This document shows positions 23,839-32,951 of a stretch of 64,000 nucleotides of DNA, piece by piece. The notes beneath the pieces were generated by a model. That model did no database searches, was not told the origin of the DNA, and worked only from the letters and a program-made list of their open reading frames with translations. The translations under genes and the position numbers were made by a program. How positions within the stretch are numbered: the stretch's first letter is position 1; every line of letters begins with the position of its first letter. Source of the DNA: Paenibacillus piri (GTDB lineage: Bacteria; Bacillota; Bacilli; Paenibacillales; NBRC-103111); contig NZ_SMRT01000002.1 of assembly GCF_004354045.1 (NCBI RefSeq), positions 712,392-776,391 on the forward strand. The letters run 5' to 3'.

Positions 23839-24135
23839 TTGAAAGAAGTCATTCTAGGCATGGAAGCGGAAATAACCGAGCTGCCCTACGAAATTAAAAT
23901 TGATCGCATGTTCTATTATTTATTGAAGGATGAGGAGTCCTATCGGCTCGTGTCCAGAGCTTGTCCGCACGCAGGCGCATTGATTGAGGCGGAGGATGGG
24001 GAGCTGGTCTGTTATATGCATGGCTGGTGCTTTGATGCGCATACGGGGGATTGTTTGAATATACCCGGCAAACGTTTGGATGCTTACGGTGTCATTGCCC
24101 GGGAAGGCCAATTGATCGCGCAGTTTCAAGATTGA
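23839..24135 (+). CDS. small Rieske [2Fe-2S] protein
   Basis: 98 residues from TTG 23839, preceded by GGAGGGAAG; a GTG/ATG further up has no site. One Rieske domain: CPHAG (Cys-x-His) and CYMHGWCFD (Cys-x-x-His) hold the cluster ligands. Small stand-alone Rieske proteins work as ferredoxins for oxygenases or as nitrite-reductase small subunits; neither partner is next to it. The MFS transporter starts 58 bases later. A cre-like TTGGAAAGCGCTCCCAA (minus strand, about 24137-24153) lies between them but with three mismatches. Confidence 0.8.
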   Translation: MKEVILGMEAEITELPYEIKIDRMFYYLLKDEESYRLVSRACPHAGALIEAEDGELVCYMHGWCFDAHTGDCLNIPGKRLDAYGVIAREGQLIAQFQD

Positions 24136-24193
24136 TTGGGAGCGCTTTCCAATAGATCGCAATACATAAGGATAAACAAACGGGGGAAGCCAA

Positions 24194-25432
24194 TTGGGGA
24201 CAAATTCCATTGCGAGTGAAATGCCGGGCGAGCGGAGCCGGCGTCTGTCGAAAGGGTTAATTTTGTTTATGGCAACAGCCTGCGGGATGACCGTAGCTAA
24301 CTTATACTATAACCAGCCGCTTCTGGCGGATATCGGGCGCACATTTGACGTAACGGCGAAGCAGGTGGGCATCATCTCGATGCTGACCCAGATCGGATAT
24401 GCGGCGGGGCTGTTTCTGTTCGTGCCTTTAGGCGATATGAGAGAGAAGCGGCAGCTGCTGTGCACGCTGCTCATAGCAGTCGCCGCTTCGCTGGCCGGCG
24501 TAGCGACCGCGCAAAACTTGCTATGGATCAGCGTCGCAAGCCTGCTGGTCGGCATTACGACGGTCATCCCGCAAATGATGATCCCGCTTGCCGCGCAGCT
24601 TGCGCCGCCTGCCGAACGGGGCAAAGTGATCGGCACGGTCATGAGCGGACTGCTCATCGGTATTTTATTAGCGAGGACCGTCTCCGGGATCGTCGGCGGA
24701 ACATGGGGCTGGCGCACCATGTTCGGGATCGCGGCGGGAATGATGATAATCCTGGCGGTAATTGTAAGAAACTTTTTGCCAAAAAGCTTTCCGCAGTCGC
24801 AGTTGAACTACAAGGAGCTGGTCCTGTCCATCGGGAAGCTGATCAGGGAGCAGAGAACGCTGCGCGAAGCTTCGATGATCGCGGCGATGCTGTTCGGAAG
24901 CTTCAGTGTGTTCTGGACCACGCTTGTATTTTATATTGAAGGAGAGCCGTACCGTTACGGCAGTGAAATTGCCGGATTGTTCGGCTTGATCGGGGTGGCG
25001 GGCGCGCTTGCGGCTCCGCTTTCCGGCAGACTGTCGGACCGGTTTGACGGCAAAACGATTATAGGCTTCGCTATCGTTATCGCGCTGCTCTCGTTCGTCT
25101 GCTTCGGGCTGTTCGGCAATCATCTGTGGGGTCTGATTCTCGGCGTATTCCTGCTTGATTTAGGTGTTCAAGGAGGGCAAATTGCCAACCAGTCGCGAAT
25201 TTACAGTCTCGTTCCCGAGGCGCGAAGCCGCTTGAACACCGTTTATATGGTATCCACCTTCCTGTTCGGTTCGATAGGTTCGGCGCTGGGCAGCTTGGCT
25301 TGGAGCTTATGGGGCTGGAACGGCGTATGCGCAGTCGGCGGGAGCATGACCGTGATCGCATTGCTGATTTGGGGCTGGCATCGGATCGGCGAACGGAGGC
25401 TGCGGAGTACATCGAATTCAATCGGCAAATAG
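24194..25432 (+). CDS. MFS transporter (drug/sugar-efflux type)
   Basis: 412 residues, about twelve membrane helices. The loop 2-3 signature appears as LGDMREKRQLL and its repeat in the second half as GRLSDRFDGKTI. The N-terminal YYNQPLLADIG is typical of AraJ/YdhP-like efflux proteins. Start TTG with GGGGGAAG upstream. The substrate cannot be predicted. It ends at a terminator. Confidence 0.85.
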   Translation: MGTNSIASEMPGERSRRLSKGLILFMATACGMTVANLYYNQPLLADIGRTFDVTAKQVGIISMLTQIGYAAGLFLFVPLGDMREKRQLLCTLLIAVAASLAGVATAQNLLWISVASLLVGITTVIPQMMIPLAAQLAPPAERGKVIGTVMSGLLIGILLARTVSGIVGGTWGWRTMFGIAAGMMIILAVIVRNFLPKSFPQSQLNYKELVLSIGKLIREQRTLREASMIAAMLFGSFSVFWTTLVFYIEGEPYRYGSEIAGLFGLIGVAGALAAPLSGRLSDRFDGKTIIGFAIVIALLSFVCFGLFGNHLWGLILGVFLLDLGVQGGQIANQSRIYSLVPEARSRLNTVYMVSTFLFGSIGSALGSLAWSLWGWNGVCAVGGSMTVIALLIWGWHRIGERRLRSTSNSIGK

Positions 25433-25446
25433 TGCCATTGTGCACT

Positions 25447-25477
25447 GGCGCATCCTATCGTTAGGGTGTGCCGTTTT
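25447..25477 (+). terminator. rho-independent terminator
   Basis: GGCGCATCCT / AGGGTGTGCC form a 10-bp stem with two G-U pairs and a six-base loop, then GTTTTT. Confidence 0.7.
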
Positions 25478-25556
25478 TGTGTCCGATATCAAGCAGAATG
25501 AACCCGAACAAGGCTCTACATCGATCCCATCACAGGTATCGCGCAACTATCCTTGG

Positions 25557-25595
25557 TTGACTTTTAATAAACAAACATATACTATGTCTATAGTA
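25557..25595 (+). promoter_or_regulatory. promoter with an overlapping palindrome
   Basis: TTGACT (25557-25562) and TATACT (25578-25583, spacing 15) form a weak sigma-A promoter. The palindrome TACTATgtctATAGTA (25580-25595) overlaps the -10 and start region, 30 bases before the regulator ATG. It is a candidate autoregulatory operator. Confidence 0.5.
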
Positions 25596-25625
25596 ATATA
25601 AACGTATTAAGGATGTGTTTGCATC

Positions 25626-26381
25626 ATGGAAGTATCGGATCGTTTTTGGAGCGCGTCTCTTGAGGAATTGAAAAGCGGCTATCAACGTGAAGGGGACCAT
25701 TGGTTCTGTTTGCTTTGCGGCAAAAGCTTCGAACAAGGAATTATTTATTCGGATGAAGGCACGCTTTACGAGGCCGAAAGATTTGTGCGCGTACACATCG
25801 AACGGGCTCACCGGTCCGTATTTGAATATTTGATCCATCTGGATAAAAAACTGACAGGACTTACCGACCATCAAAATAGTTTGCTGCGCCTGTTTTTTCA
25901 AGGGAAAAGCGATGCCGAAGTACAGAAGGAGCTCGGAATCGGCAGTGCTTCGACCATCAGAAATCATCGCTTTGCCTTGAAGGAAAAAGAACGCCAGGCG
26001 AAAGTATATTTGGCCATGATGGAGCTGTTGAAGGAAAAGGACAGCCATGCCCCGGCCTTCCTTGATATCCATAAGTCGGCGACGATGGTCGATGAGCGTT
26101 ATAATGTGACGCGGGAAGAAAAGGAGCAAATATTGAATAAATATTTTCCCGAAGGAACGGATGGCCCGCTTAAAGCTTTTTCCAGAAGGGAGAAGCATAA
26201 GCTGGTCGTGCTCCGTGAGATCGTCAAAAGATTCAACCCCGGGCAAGTTTACGATGAAAAAGAAATCAATCAAATTTTAGGCGGCGTATATTCGGATTTC
26301 GTCACACTGCGGAGATATTTAATCGATTACGGATTTATGGACCGCAAGGCGGACGGCAGCGAATATTGGCTGAAAGCATAA
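25626..26381 (+). CDS. zinc-finger/HTH/DUF2087 regulator
   Basis: 251 residues. Residues ~27-64 look like a C2H2-type finger: FCLLCGKSF with two Cys, then HIERAH. Residues ~79-120 form a LuxR/sigma-type HTH (LTDHQNSLLRLFFQGKSDAE, VQKELGIGSASTIRNH). The C-terminal ~85 residues are DUF2087 (KHKLVVLREIVKRF, LGGVYSDFVTLRRYLIDYG). DUF2087 proteins are thought to be transcription regulators. The palindrome at its promoter suggests autoregulation. The gene for a GIY-YIG-like protein follows after 27 bases, probably in one operon. Confidence 0.8.
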   Translation: MEVSDRFWSASLEELKSGYQREGDHWFCLLCGKSFEQGIIYSDEGTLYEAERFVRVHIERAHRSVFEYLIHLDKKLTGLTDHQNSLLRLFFQGKSDAEVQKELGIGSASTIRNHRFALKEKERQAKVYLAMMELLKEKDSHAPAFLDIHKSATMVDERYNVTREEKEQILNKYFPEGTDGPLKAFSRREKHKLVVLREIVKRFNPGQVYDEKEINQILGGVYSDFVTLRRYLIDYGFMDRKADGSEYWLKA

Positions 26382-26408
26382 TCAATTTCGGAGAAGGAGA
26401 AGATAGGC

Positions 26409-26750
26409 ATGAATCGCAGAAAAGAGCTGGTGCAGCAATATAAGGAGATCAAAACCGAAGCCGGCGTTTTTCAAATCAGAAATACGGTCAATAACAAAGT
26501 CTTTATCGGCAGCACAAAAAACCTGAAAACGTTAAACGGCAAAACATTTGCGTTGAAGGCAGGCACCCACCTGAACCGTCAGCTGCAAAACGAATGGAAC
26601 GAATACGGCGCCGATGCGTTTGTCATTGAAACGTTGGAAGTGCTCGCCCGCAAAGAAACCGGCTATTTCGACGAAAAGGATGCGCTCAAAAAGCTGGAGG
26701 ACAAATGGCTTCAACAAGTGCAACCGTACGGGATGCGCGGATACAACTAA
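26409..26750 (+). CDS. GIY-YIG-fold protein with degenerate active site
   Basis: 113 residues. The fold is recognisable as GVFQIRN (GIY equivalent) and FIGST (YIG equivalent), followed by LQNEWNEYGADAFVIETLE, the common end of GIY-YIG domains. The catalytic Arg normally found a few residues after YIG is missing; LNGKTFALKAG stands there. So it may bind nucleic acid without cutting. RBS GGAGAAGATAGGC precedes ATG. It likely works with the DUF2087 regulator. Confidence 0.75.
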   Translation: MNRRKELVQQYKEIKTEAGVFQIRNTVNNKVFIGSTKNLKTLNGKTFALKAGTHLNRQLQNEWNEYGADAFVIETLEVLARKETGYFDEKDALKKLEDKWLQQVQPYGMRGYN

Positions 26751-26809
26751 ATGGCATAAACAATTAATGAGATTAAATAATAGAAAACCGGGATATGACA
26801 AATGGAAGA

Positions 26810-26836
26810 AAACCTGCGGACGAGCGCGGGTTTTTC
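26810..26836 (+). terminator. rho-independent terminator
   Basis: AAACCTGCG / CGCGGGTTT form a nine-pair stem with one mismatch, followed by TTCGTTTG; it lies 60 bases after the GIY-YIG gene. Confidence 0.7.
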
Positions 26837-26960
26837 GTTTGTATACGGACAGCGATCGAGTCGCCGCATTAAATAATTGTAAACATTGTTGTAGTCATGC
26901 TGCCAATTACGATCTATAATGTTACTGTTCGATTACATAAGTATAAGGCAGGCGTTGCAC

Positions 26961-28136
26961 TTGATCATTTACATCATCTATGCGATAAGCGTTATTAATC
27001 AGATGATCGTTGCCGGAACGAAACCGGTTGTATCACTGTACGCATCCAAGCTCGGAGCGACGCCGCTCGAAATTGGCATTATCGTTGCTATATTCGCTTT
27101 CTTGCCCGCTTTTCTGGCGATTCATATCGGAAAATGGATCGATCGTTACGGAATCCGCAGACTCGTATCCTTGGGCGGGATCGGCCTGCTGATCGCGTTG
27201 ATCGCGCCTGTGGCGTACCCTCATTTTCTCACGTTCGTATTTTCCCAAGGAATGATGGGTGTCGCGTTTACCTTTCAAGTGGTGGCCATGCAAAAAAGAA
27301 TCGGCACGACGGATAACATTGAGAAGCGAATCGCGACCTTCAGTCTTGCCGGATCGCTTGGCGCGATGGTCGGCCCGGCGATGAGCACTTTTTTGTACGA
27401 GCATTACGATTTCCGGTTCTCGTACATGATAAATGCCGTTTTTTGCTTCATTGCCATCGTTATCGTGCATTTGGTCACGCGGAGCTCCTGGGAAATCGCC
27501 AAGGGGGACGACGCCGCAGCCGACGGACCGGCGGACAGCTCCAACGGAGGCAGCATTTGGAATATGTTGAGGCAGCGGGATTTACGCAACGCGGTAATCA
27601 TCAGCGGACTCATGCTGTCGAACCGCGAAATATTTGCGGCTTATTTTCCATTGCTGGGGGAGAAAATGAATTTGAGCCCTTCGATGATCGGCATTATATT
27701 GTCGATTATGGGCGCCGCATCGATGATTATCCGGATGACGCAGCCTTACCTGGTGCGGCGTTTCGGCAGAATGAACGTACTTACCTGGGCGCTGTATATA
27801 AGCGGAGCTATTTATATTATGACGCCCTCCATTCCGCTCGCTGTCGTACTGACCGTACTGATCGCTATTCTTGGAGCCGGACTTGGGCTCGGACAACCGC
27901 TCAGCCTGTCCTACACGATTCAGGTAAGTCCGCTTGAACGGCGGGGAGAGGTGCTTGGGCTGCGCATTACGTTCAACAGGGCTTCGCAATTTATCGTTCC
28001 GCTCGTTTTCGGGTCGATCGGCGGGGTGGCAGGTATAACCGCGATTTTTTGGGCAAGCGGCCTGCTGCTGCTGTTAGGCGGGTGGATGACCCGAAGCAAG
28101 CCGGTCGGATACAATAAAATCGAAGGGAGCTCTTAA
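26961..28136 (+). CDS. MFS transporter
   Basis: 391 residues from TTG 26961, which has AAGGCAGG eight bases upstream; ATG 26919 adds 14 residues but lacks a ribosome site. About twelve membrane helices. The loop signature appears as HIGKWIDRYGIRRL and again as RRFGRMNVL. The VAGTKPVVSLYASKLGATP start is that of the YfmO/TetA-like drug-efflux group. A short hydrophilic stretch (DDAAADGPADSSNGG) links the halves. Substrate unknown. Confidence 0.85.
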   Translation: MIIYIIYAISVINQMIVAGTKPVVSLYASKLGATPLEIGIIVAIFAFLPAFLAIHIGKWIDRYGIRRLVSLGGIGLLIALIAPVAYPHFLTFVFSQGMMGVAFTFQVVAMQKRIGTTDNIEKRIATFSLAGSLGAMVGPAMSTFLYEHYDFRFSYMINAVFCFIAIVIVHLVTRSSWEIAKGDDAAADGPADSSNGGSIWNMLRQRDLRNAVIISGLMLSNREIFAAYFPLLGEKMNLSPSMIGIILSIMGAASMIIRMTQPYLVRRFGRMNVLTWALYISGAIYIMTPSIPLAVVLTVLIAILGAGLGLGQPLSLSYTIQVSPLERRGEVLGLRITFNRASQFIVPLVFGSIGGVAGITAIFWASGLLLLLGGWMTRSKPVGYNKIEGSS

Positions 28137-28305
28137 GACGACGGTGAATGTTACGGAAACTTTCCCGGATATTGAAGCCGGGCATTGGCATGAACCGGAT
28201 TCGGGCAGAGCTCCCGTTCGGAAGCCCGGTTGTCGCGGTCGGCGGTAGCGCTGTATCCGTATGGACTTGCAAATTGAAGTCTAATAACCAGAGAAGAGGG
28301 ACGAA

Positions 28306-28668
28306 ATGATCGCTCAAGCCGTCATTATCCAGGATCGCAAAGTGTTGATGGTACAGCAATATGTGCAGAGAGGGGACATCGTCTGGAATTATCCCGGCGG
28401 CGGTATCGAACCTTCCGAATCGCCCGAGCAGGCGTGCATCAGGGAGGTTAAGGAAGAGACCGGCTATGACGTCAGGCTGATTGAGCTGCTTCACCTGCAT
28501 AACGATAAATACACCTTCAGCGCCGAGATTGTGGGCGGCGAGCTGTTTGTAGACAAGAGCCAGGAGCATAATCAGGATATTGTGGAAGCCGCCTGGATCG
28601 GTCTGCATGATACGGACAAGTTCGACGCTTATACAAGACCTTTTCTTGAAACGATGAGGCTCATATAA
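28306..28668 (+). CDS. Nudix hydrolase 1
   Basis: 120 residues. The Nudix box is complete: GGGIEPSESPEQACIREVKE followed by ETGYD. The protein hydrolyses a nucleoside diphosphate linked to another group; the substrate is not readable from the sequence. RBS AGAAGAGGGAC precedes ATG. The leader from 28137 holds inverted GCCGGGC / GCCCGG stretches without a T-run. First of four Nudix genes within 5.2 kb. Confidence 0.88.
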   Translation: MIAQAVIIQDRKVLMVQQYVQRGDIVWNYPGGGIEPSESPEQACIREVKEETGYDVRLIELLHLHNDKYTFSAEIVGGELFVDKSQEHNQDIVEAAWIGLHDTDKFDAYTRPFLETMRLI

Positions 28669-28776
28669 TTCAAGCGTGACGGATTAACAGATGCTTGTCA
28701 AAAGATGAAATGGAATGCGGGGAGGTATATAATACAAGTACACACTATTTTTAAATTTTCATATTGAGGTGACGAT

Positions 28777-29268
28777 TTGAAGAAGCTTTTTGCCCAAACT
28801 TTATTGGTCGGTCTAACGGCGGCAGCCTTGACAGCATGCACTTCCGCCAAAGAAACTGCGCACACAGGACATGCGGCGGCGGAGCATGCACAAGGCGATT
28901 TGCAGGAGAAAACCGCCTCGCTGCAGGAGCTTCCGCAATTTCTGAAAAATCAGCGCGAGGAGATCCGTCTTGTGTATCAAATAGCCGGCACTCATGCCAA
29001 GCTGCTGCAGCATATCCCTTGTTATTGCGGCTGCGGGGAAAGCGTCGGCCATCAAAGCAACAAAAATTGTTTCATCAAGGAAATCAATCAGGACGGGTCC
29101 GTCGTATGGGATGATCATGGAACGAGATGCGGCGTATGTCTTAATATCGCAGTCGAATCGGCCAGATTGAACAAGGACGGGCTATCGGATAAAGAGATTC
29201 GGGATTACATCGACGGTAAATATAAAAGCGGCTTCGCCAAACCGACACCTACGCCGATGCCTGTGTAA
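28777..29268 (+). CDS. PCYCGC-motif lipoprotein
   Basis: 163 residues with TTG start. A lipoprotein signal ends in LTAC. The mature protein is His-rich (HTGHAAAEHAQG) and contains IPCYCGCGESVGH, the PCYCGC motif, plus later CGVCLNIA, so six Cys that may bind a metal or form disulfides. Bacilli have this family as membrane-anchored proteins of unknown role, often near Fe-S or copper genes. Nothing around it fixes the function. RBS TGAGGTGACG. Confidence 0.75.
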   Translation: MKKLFAQTLLVGLTAAALTACTSAKETAHTGHAAAEHAQGDLQEKTASLQELPQFLKNQREEIRLVYQIAGTHAKLLQHIPCYCGCGESVGHQSNKNCFIKEINQDGSVVWDDHGTRCGVCLNIAVESARLNKDGLSDKEIRDYIDGKYKSGFAKPTPTPMPV

Positions 29269-29289
29269 CGCTGAATCAGGGGGACGTCT

Positions 29290-29814
29290 ATGAAAATCCG
29301 GATCATCGGTTCCTGCGGCAGCGGAAAGTCCAGCGCGGCCATGATGCTTTCGATGCGCTACGGAATCCCTTTCTACGAAATGGACAACCTAGTATGGGAT
29401 AGAACTTTTCCCGAAAACCGCAGACGTCCCGAAGCCGAGCGAAATGCCATGTTACTGGAAATCATGAATAAAGACGCATGGATTATCGAAGGGGTTCACT
29501 CCGCGTGGGGACTCGAGAGCTTTGCTATGGCCGATCTCATCTTTATTTTGCATCCGCATGTGTTGGTTAGGGATTACCGGATTCTGCGGAGGTTTTTCCG
29601 CAGCCGGACCGGCATCGAGCCTTGGAATTACAAGCAGTCGGTCCGGAATCTATGGAAGATGATCGTCAAATGGAATCATGGATTCGATCTTGCCGATACG
29701 CTGGAGCTTACAAGCGAGCATAGCGCAAAACGATACATCGTACGAAGCAGGGAAGACATGGACGTCCATATTCGCAGTCGTTTCGGAAACGTAACGGCCG
29801 CAAAGTCCGTATAA
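29290..29814 (+). CDS. P-loop kinase-like protein (FlaR/adenylate-kinase-like)
   Basis: 174 residues. The N-terminus carries Walker A GSCGSGKSS, then EMDNLVWD and WIIEGVHSAWGLE, the layout of FlaR-type DNA-topology-modulation proteins and small nucleotide kinases. No other domain. Start ATG after AGGGGGACGTCT. Probably a small-molecule or nucleotide kinase; the substrate is unknown. Confidence 0.75.
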   Translation: MKIRIIGSCGSGKSSAAMMLSMRYGIPFYEMDNLVWDRTFPENRRRPEAERNAMLLEIMNKDAWIIEGVHSAWGLESFAMADLIFILHPHVLVRDYRILRRFFRSRTGIEPWNYKQSVRNLWKMIVKWNHGFDLADTLELTSEHSAKRYIVRSREDMDVHIRSRFGNVTAAKSV

Positions 29815-29880
29815 GTGATCATGTTCGGTTAAGCCGGCGCTTCATTTGAAAAATGATTAAAGAAAAGGTGACCCATCCGT

Positions 29881-30471
29881 ATGAGCTGGATAGACAAGCT
29901 GACCGGGCTGACCTGGGAAGACATTGAGCTGTTATTGTTCCGGTTTGAGGCGCTTGGCCCTGTGCCGGGTGTTTTGGCGACGTTCATCGAATCGATCGTG
30001 CCTATACTGCCGTTAATTGCGATCATTGTCGCCAACGTGAATGCATACGGAATTTGGGAAGGCGCCTTGCTCTCATGGATCGGTGTTGTAGCCGGAGCTT
30101 TCTGCGTTTTTTTGTTTTTCCGGAAATTCGGCAGCCGCTTTCGCAGTTTCGTCGAACGTAAATATCCGCGATCGCAAAAATTTATCGTTTGGGTCGAGCA
30201 GCACGGCTTTACCCCGATATTCGTGCTCGCCTGCTTTCCGTTTACGCCGTCCGCTTTCGTGAACATTGTAGCGGGCGTTTCCAAGCTGCCGGCCAAAGTG
30301 TTTTTAATTGCAACCGCGCTCGGCAAAGCCATCATGATCCTGATGGTTGCTGTCGCCGGACATGATCTGGGCAACCTGCTCAATCAGCCTTGGAAAATGG
30401 CCGCAATCGGCATCCTGCTTGTATTGATCTGGTTTATGGGACGGAAACTTGAATCGCGATACACCCGATAG
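29881..30471 (+). CDS. DedA/VTT-domain membrane protein
   Basis: 196 residues, four to five hydrophobic segments. Typical VTT features are FIESIVPILPL, the Gly-containing SWIGVVAGAF stretch, FRKFGSRFRSFVERKYP and FTPIFVLACFPFTPSAFVNIVAG. Family members are lipid scramblases or undecaprenyl phosphate carriers. RBS AAAGGTGACC precedes ATG. A strong terminator follows. Role in this cell is unknown. Confidence 0.85.
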   Translation: MSWIDKLTGLTWEDIELLLFRFEALGPVPGVLATFIESIVPILPLIAIIVANVNAYGIWEGALLSWIGVVAGAFCVFLFFRKFGSRFRSFVERKYPRSQKFIVWVEQHGFTPIFVLACFPFTPSAFVNIVAGVSKLPAKVFLIATALGKAIMILMVAVAGHDLGNLLNQPWKMAAIGILLVLIWFMGRKLESRYTR

Positions 30472-30486
30472 CTCTATAGGGATGAA

Positions 30487-30526
30487 GGACTCGATTGCGC
30501 CGCCGCGGCGCGAATTCGGGTCTTTT
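30487..30526 (+). terminator. rho-independent terminator
   Basis: A GC-rich stem (GACTCGATTGCGCC pairing with GGCGCGAATTCGGGTC, one small bulge) is followed by TTTTTAG. The remainder of 30527-30789 holds a palindrome TTCTCAttttTGAGAA-like element at 30686-30700 and no gene that I can support. Confidence 0.8.
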
Positions 30527-30789
30527 TAGTATGTGTTAGGGGACTCCGAGTCCGAAGCTTGTAAAAATGCCGATCGCTTGGAGACGCGATGCAACGGGCC
30601 TGAGAAGGCTGTCGATTAAACGGGGATAAGGCTTGGAGGATGGCTCAGGGCGAGTTATGCTATCGGGGACTCAACCTTGCAACCGTTCTCATTTTGAGAA
30701 TGAAACGATGTCTTTTTCCTATTTTTTATCTCGCGGCGAGTGGAATAAAATGGATGAAAGGGTGCAGCAAATTAAAGGAGGATGGTTTA

Positions 30790-31287
30790 ATGCCGGAAAG
30801 CTTTTGGGATTCATATGTAGGCCAGCTTCGTCAGGCTGTGGGGCATCGCAAATTGATCATACCGTCGATTCGCGCCTTAATTTTGAACGACTTGGGGCAG
30901 CTGTTGTTTATTAAGCGACGGGGCAGCCGTCAATGGGCGCTGCCGGCGGGAGGGATCGAGCTGGACGAATCGATTTACGATTGTCTGCAGCGCGAGGTGA
31001 GGGAAGAAACCGGACTCGAGGTACATCAGGCGACATTCATCGCCTTATACTCTGGGCCGAAGCATTCGGTCGTCAATAGTTATGGCGACGCGTATCAAGG
31101 CTGTGAGTTTTTATTCCGGGTGGACCGCTGGTCCGGCACTATTGCGCAATCGACCGACGAGACGGTGGACGCCGCCTTTTTTTCGCTCAATGCACTGCCG
31201 CAGATCGAACCGGGCTATTGGCGTGAACATCAGCAGGAGGTGTTAGGACATTTTAGAGCGTTTCAGGGAACTCCTTTTATTGATTAG
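30790..31287 (+). CDS. Nudix hydrolase 2
   Basis: 165 residues from ATG 30790, preceded by AAAGGAGGA at an ideal 7-base spacing; an in-frame ATG at 30640 has no ribosome site. Nudix box AGGIELDESIYDCLQREVRE then ETGLE is intact. N-terminal SFWDSYVGQLRQAVG and strand IRALILND are typical of Bacillus Nudix proteins of this length. Substrate unknown. Confidence 0.88.
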   Translation: MPESFWDSYVGQLRQAVGHRKLIIPSIRALILNDLGQLLFIKRRGSRQWALPAGGIELDESIYDCLQREVREETGLEVHQATFIALYSGPKHSVVNSYGDAYQGCEFLFRVDRWSGTIAQSTDETVDAAFFSLNALPQIEPGYWREHQQEVLGHFRAFQGTPFID

Positions 31288-31434
31288 GTGCTGGAAATGC
31301 CGAAAGACCGCCTGGGCAGCGAACGCTTATTAGGCTCCATTGAGTAAAATAGAGGAAAAGGTCCCTGACGGCACGAATGATACATGTAAACTGAGGAAGC
31401 AATCACTTGAATCGGATTGGGAAAGGATGTTGGG

Positions 31435-31854
31435 ATGAAGAACGTTAAGGTCGCTTATTCGCTTATTTACAACGAGGATGATCGGAAAATATTGGTAGTG
31501 TACAACCAAGATTCGAACCGCTGGTCTTTGCCTGGAGGGGCGGTTGAACAAGGAGAAACCTTGGAGCAGGCGGTCATCAGGGAGACGTATGAAGAAACAG
31601 GACTTACGGTAGCTATCGAACATATTGCAGGTATACGGGAATGTTTTTTCGAGAAGCAGCAGGAGCATGTGTTGTTTATTATTTTCCGGACCGAAATTAC
31701 CGGGGGCACTATTCACATTCAGTATCCGGACGAAATTTCCGAGATTTGTTGGGTCAGCCCGGACGAAGTCGTCAGCCTGATGCCCTATTATGAGGGCCAG
31801 CTTGAGGCGATGCTGCATGCTTCATCGGTGTATACTTTTGAAGGAAATAGATAG
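31435..31854 (+). CDS. Nudix hydrolase 3
   Basis: 139 residues from ATG 31435 (AAAGGATGTTGGG upstream; ATG 31417 has a poorer site). The Nudix box reads GGAVEQGETLEQAVIRETYE then ETGLT. Strand VAYSLIYNEDDRKILVVYNQ precedes it. Ends 85 bases before the serine-hydrolase gene. Substrate unknown. Confidence 0.88.
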   Translation: MKNVKVAYSLIYNEDDRKILVVYNQDSNRWSLPGGAVEQGETLEQAVIRETYEETGLTVAIEHIAGIRECFFEKQQEHVLFIIFRTEITGGTIHIQYPDEISEICWVSPDEVVSLMPYYEGQLEAMLHASSVYTFEGNR

Positions 31855-31939
31855 ATAGGCAACGGATCGACAATATGCAGGAGCATTAAGCGGTCCAAGC
31901 TGAATTTTTACCGGTGTTTTTTGAAGTGGAGGCGAGCTA

Positions 31940-32926
31940 TTGAAAGAGCTGGAGCAAATTATCGAGCGCTATGAGCGGGAGCATTATTTAAGCGGGTCTA
32001 TGCTGATTACCAGACACAATAAAGTATTGTATGAAAAATCATTTGGCATGGCCAGCATGCAGCTTCATGTGCCCAATACGAAGCATACCAAATTTCATAT
32101 CGCATCCGTAACGAAGATGTTTATCGCCGCAGCCATTTTAAAATATAATGAACAAGGTTTATTGAAGCTGCACGATCATCCGGGTCAATATGTGGATGAG
32201 CTGAAAGAAATCGATTCGGGTATCACGATTCACCATTTGTTGAGCCATACATCCGGTCTTTCCGATATTTATGCAGTCCCCCATGTTCGCTTTGAAATAA
32301 GCAGGCTGAAGCTGGAGAACGGTCTGTTTCTTCCCTATTTGGCAGGACTGAAGCAGCTGTACAAGCCGGGAGTGAAATGGCATTACAGCAGCACCGGGTA
32401 TATTATGATGGGATACATATTGGAGAAAATATCCGGATTAACCTTTGAAGAAACATTAAGCCGGCTATTTTTTCAGCCTTTGGGGATGAAGCACACAGGC
32501 GTGGACAATCCGATCAAGATCAATCCCGGACGAGCCTATGGACATACGTTGGAGGACGGCGTCTATATTCACGCGGATCATGACAAGCTGGCGGCTGTCG
32601 ACGCCCCCGGAGAGCTTTATTCTACGGTCGGGGACTTAAATCTGTGGTGCGATTCCTTATTGGACGGAAAAGTATTATCGCAGCAATCAATGAAAAGTAT
32701 GTTAACGCCTTATGCAGTTACAGATTTTGACCCATCGCTTCGATATGGCTACGGATGGTTTATAGGCAGCGGATTTCGGCTGATCGGCGGCGGCACCCAT
32801 GGCTTTAAATCGGAGATTTGGCAGTTTCCGGAGCAGCGGCTGAACGTCATTATGCTATGGAATTATGAAAAAGCGAATTCGCATAACCTGTTTCGAGCTA
32901 TCCGGCATTTGATTGTCAAATTTTGA
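31940..32926 (+). CDS. serine hydrolase, beta-lactamase/penicillin-binding-protein fold
   Basis: 328 residues from a TTG with GTGGAGGCGAGC upstream. SVTKMF carries Ser-x-x-Lys (catalytic serine near residue 59), YSSTGY the second motif, and GGGTHGFKS the third. Such proteins are class-C-like esterases or D-Ala amidases/peptidases. No signal peptide was found, so it could be cytosolic, unlike true penicillin-binding proteins. It overlaps the following Nudix frame only if an early start is used there. Confidence 0.8.
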   Translation: MKELEQIIERYEREHYLSGSMLITRHNKVLYEKSFGMASMQLHVPNTKHTKFHIASVTKMFIAAAILKYNEQGLLKLHDHPGQYVDELKEIDSGITIHHLLSHTSGLSDIYAVPHVRFEISRLKLENGLFLPYLAGLKQLYKPGVKWHYSSTGYIMMGYILEKISGLTFEETLSRLFFQPLGMKHTGVDNPIKINPGRAYGHTLEDGVYIHADHDKLAAVDAPGELYSTVGDLNLWCDSLLDGKVLSQQSMKSMLTPYAVTDFDPSLRYGYGWFIGSGFRLIGGGTHGFKSEIWQFPEQRLNVIMLWNYEKANSHNLFRAIRHLIVKF

Positions 32927-32951
32927 AGAATTGAGAGAATGGAGGATGAGC

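Noticed and set aside
24137..24153. cre site between the Rieske and MFS genes
   Set aside because: Three mismatches to the consensus and no promoter near it; not strong enough for a feature of its own.
30686..30700. Fur box before the second Nudix gene
   Set aside because: The palindrome TTCTCA/TGAGAA agrees with the Fur consensus at only about half the positions.
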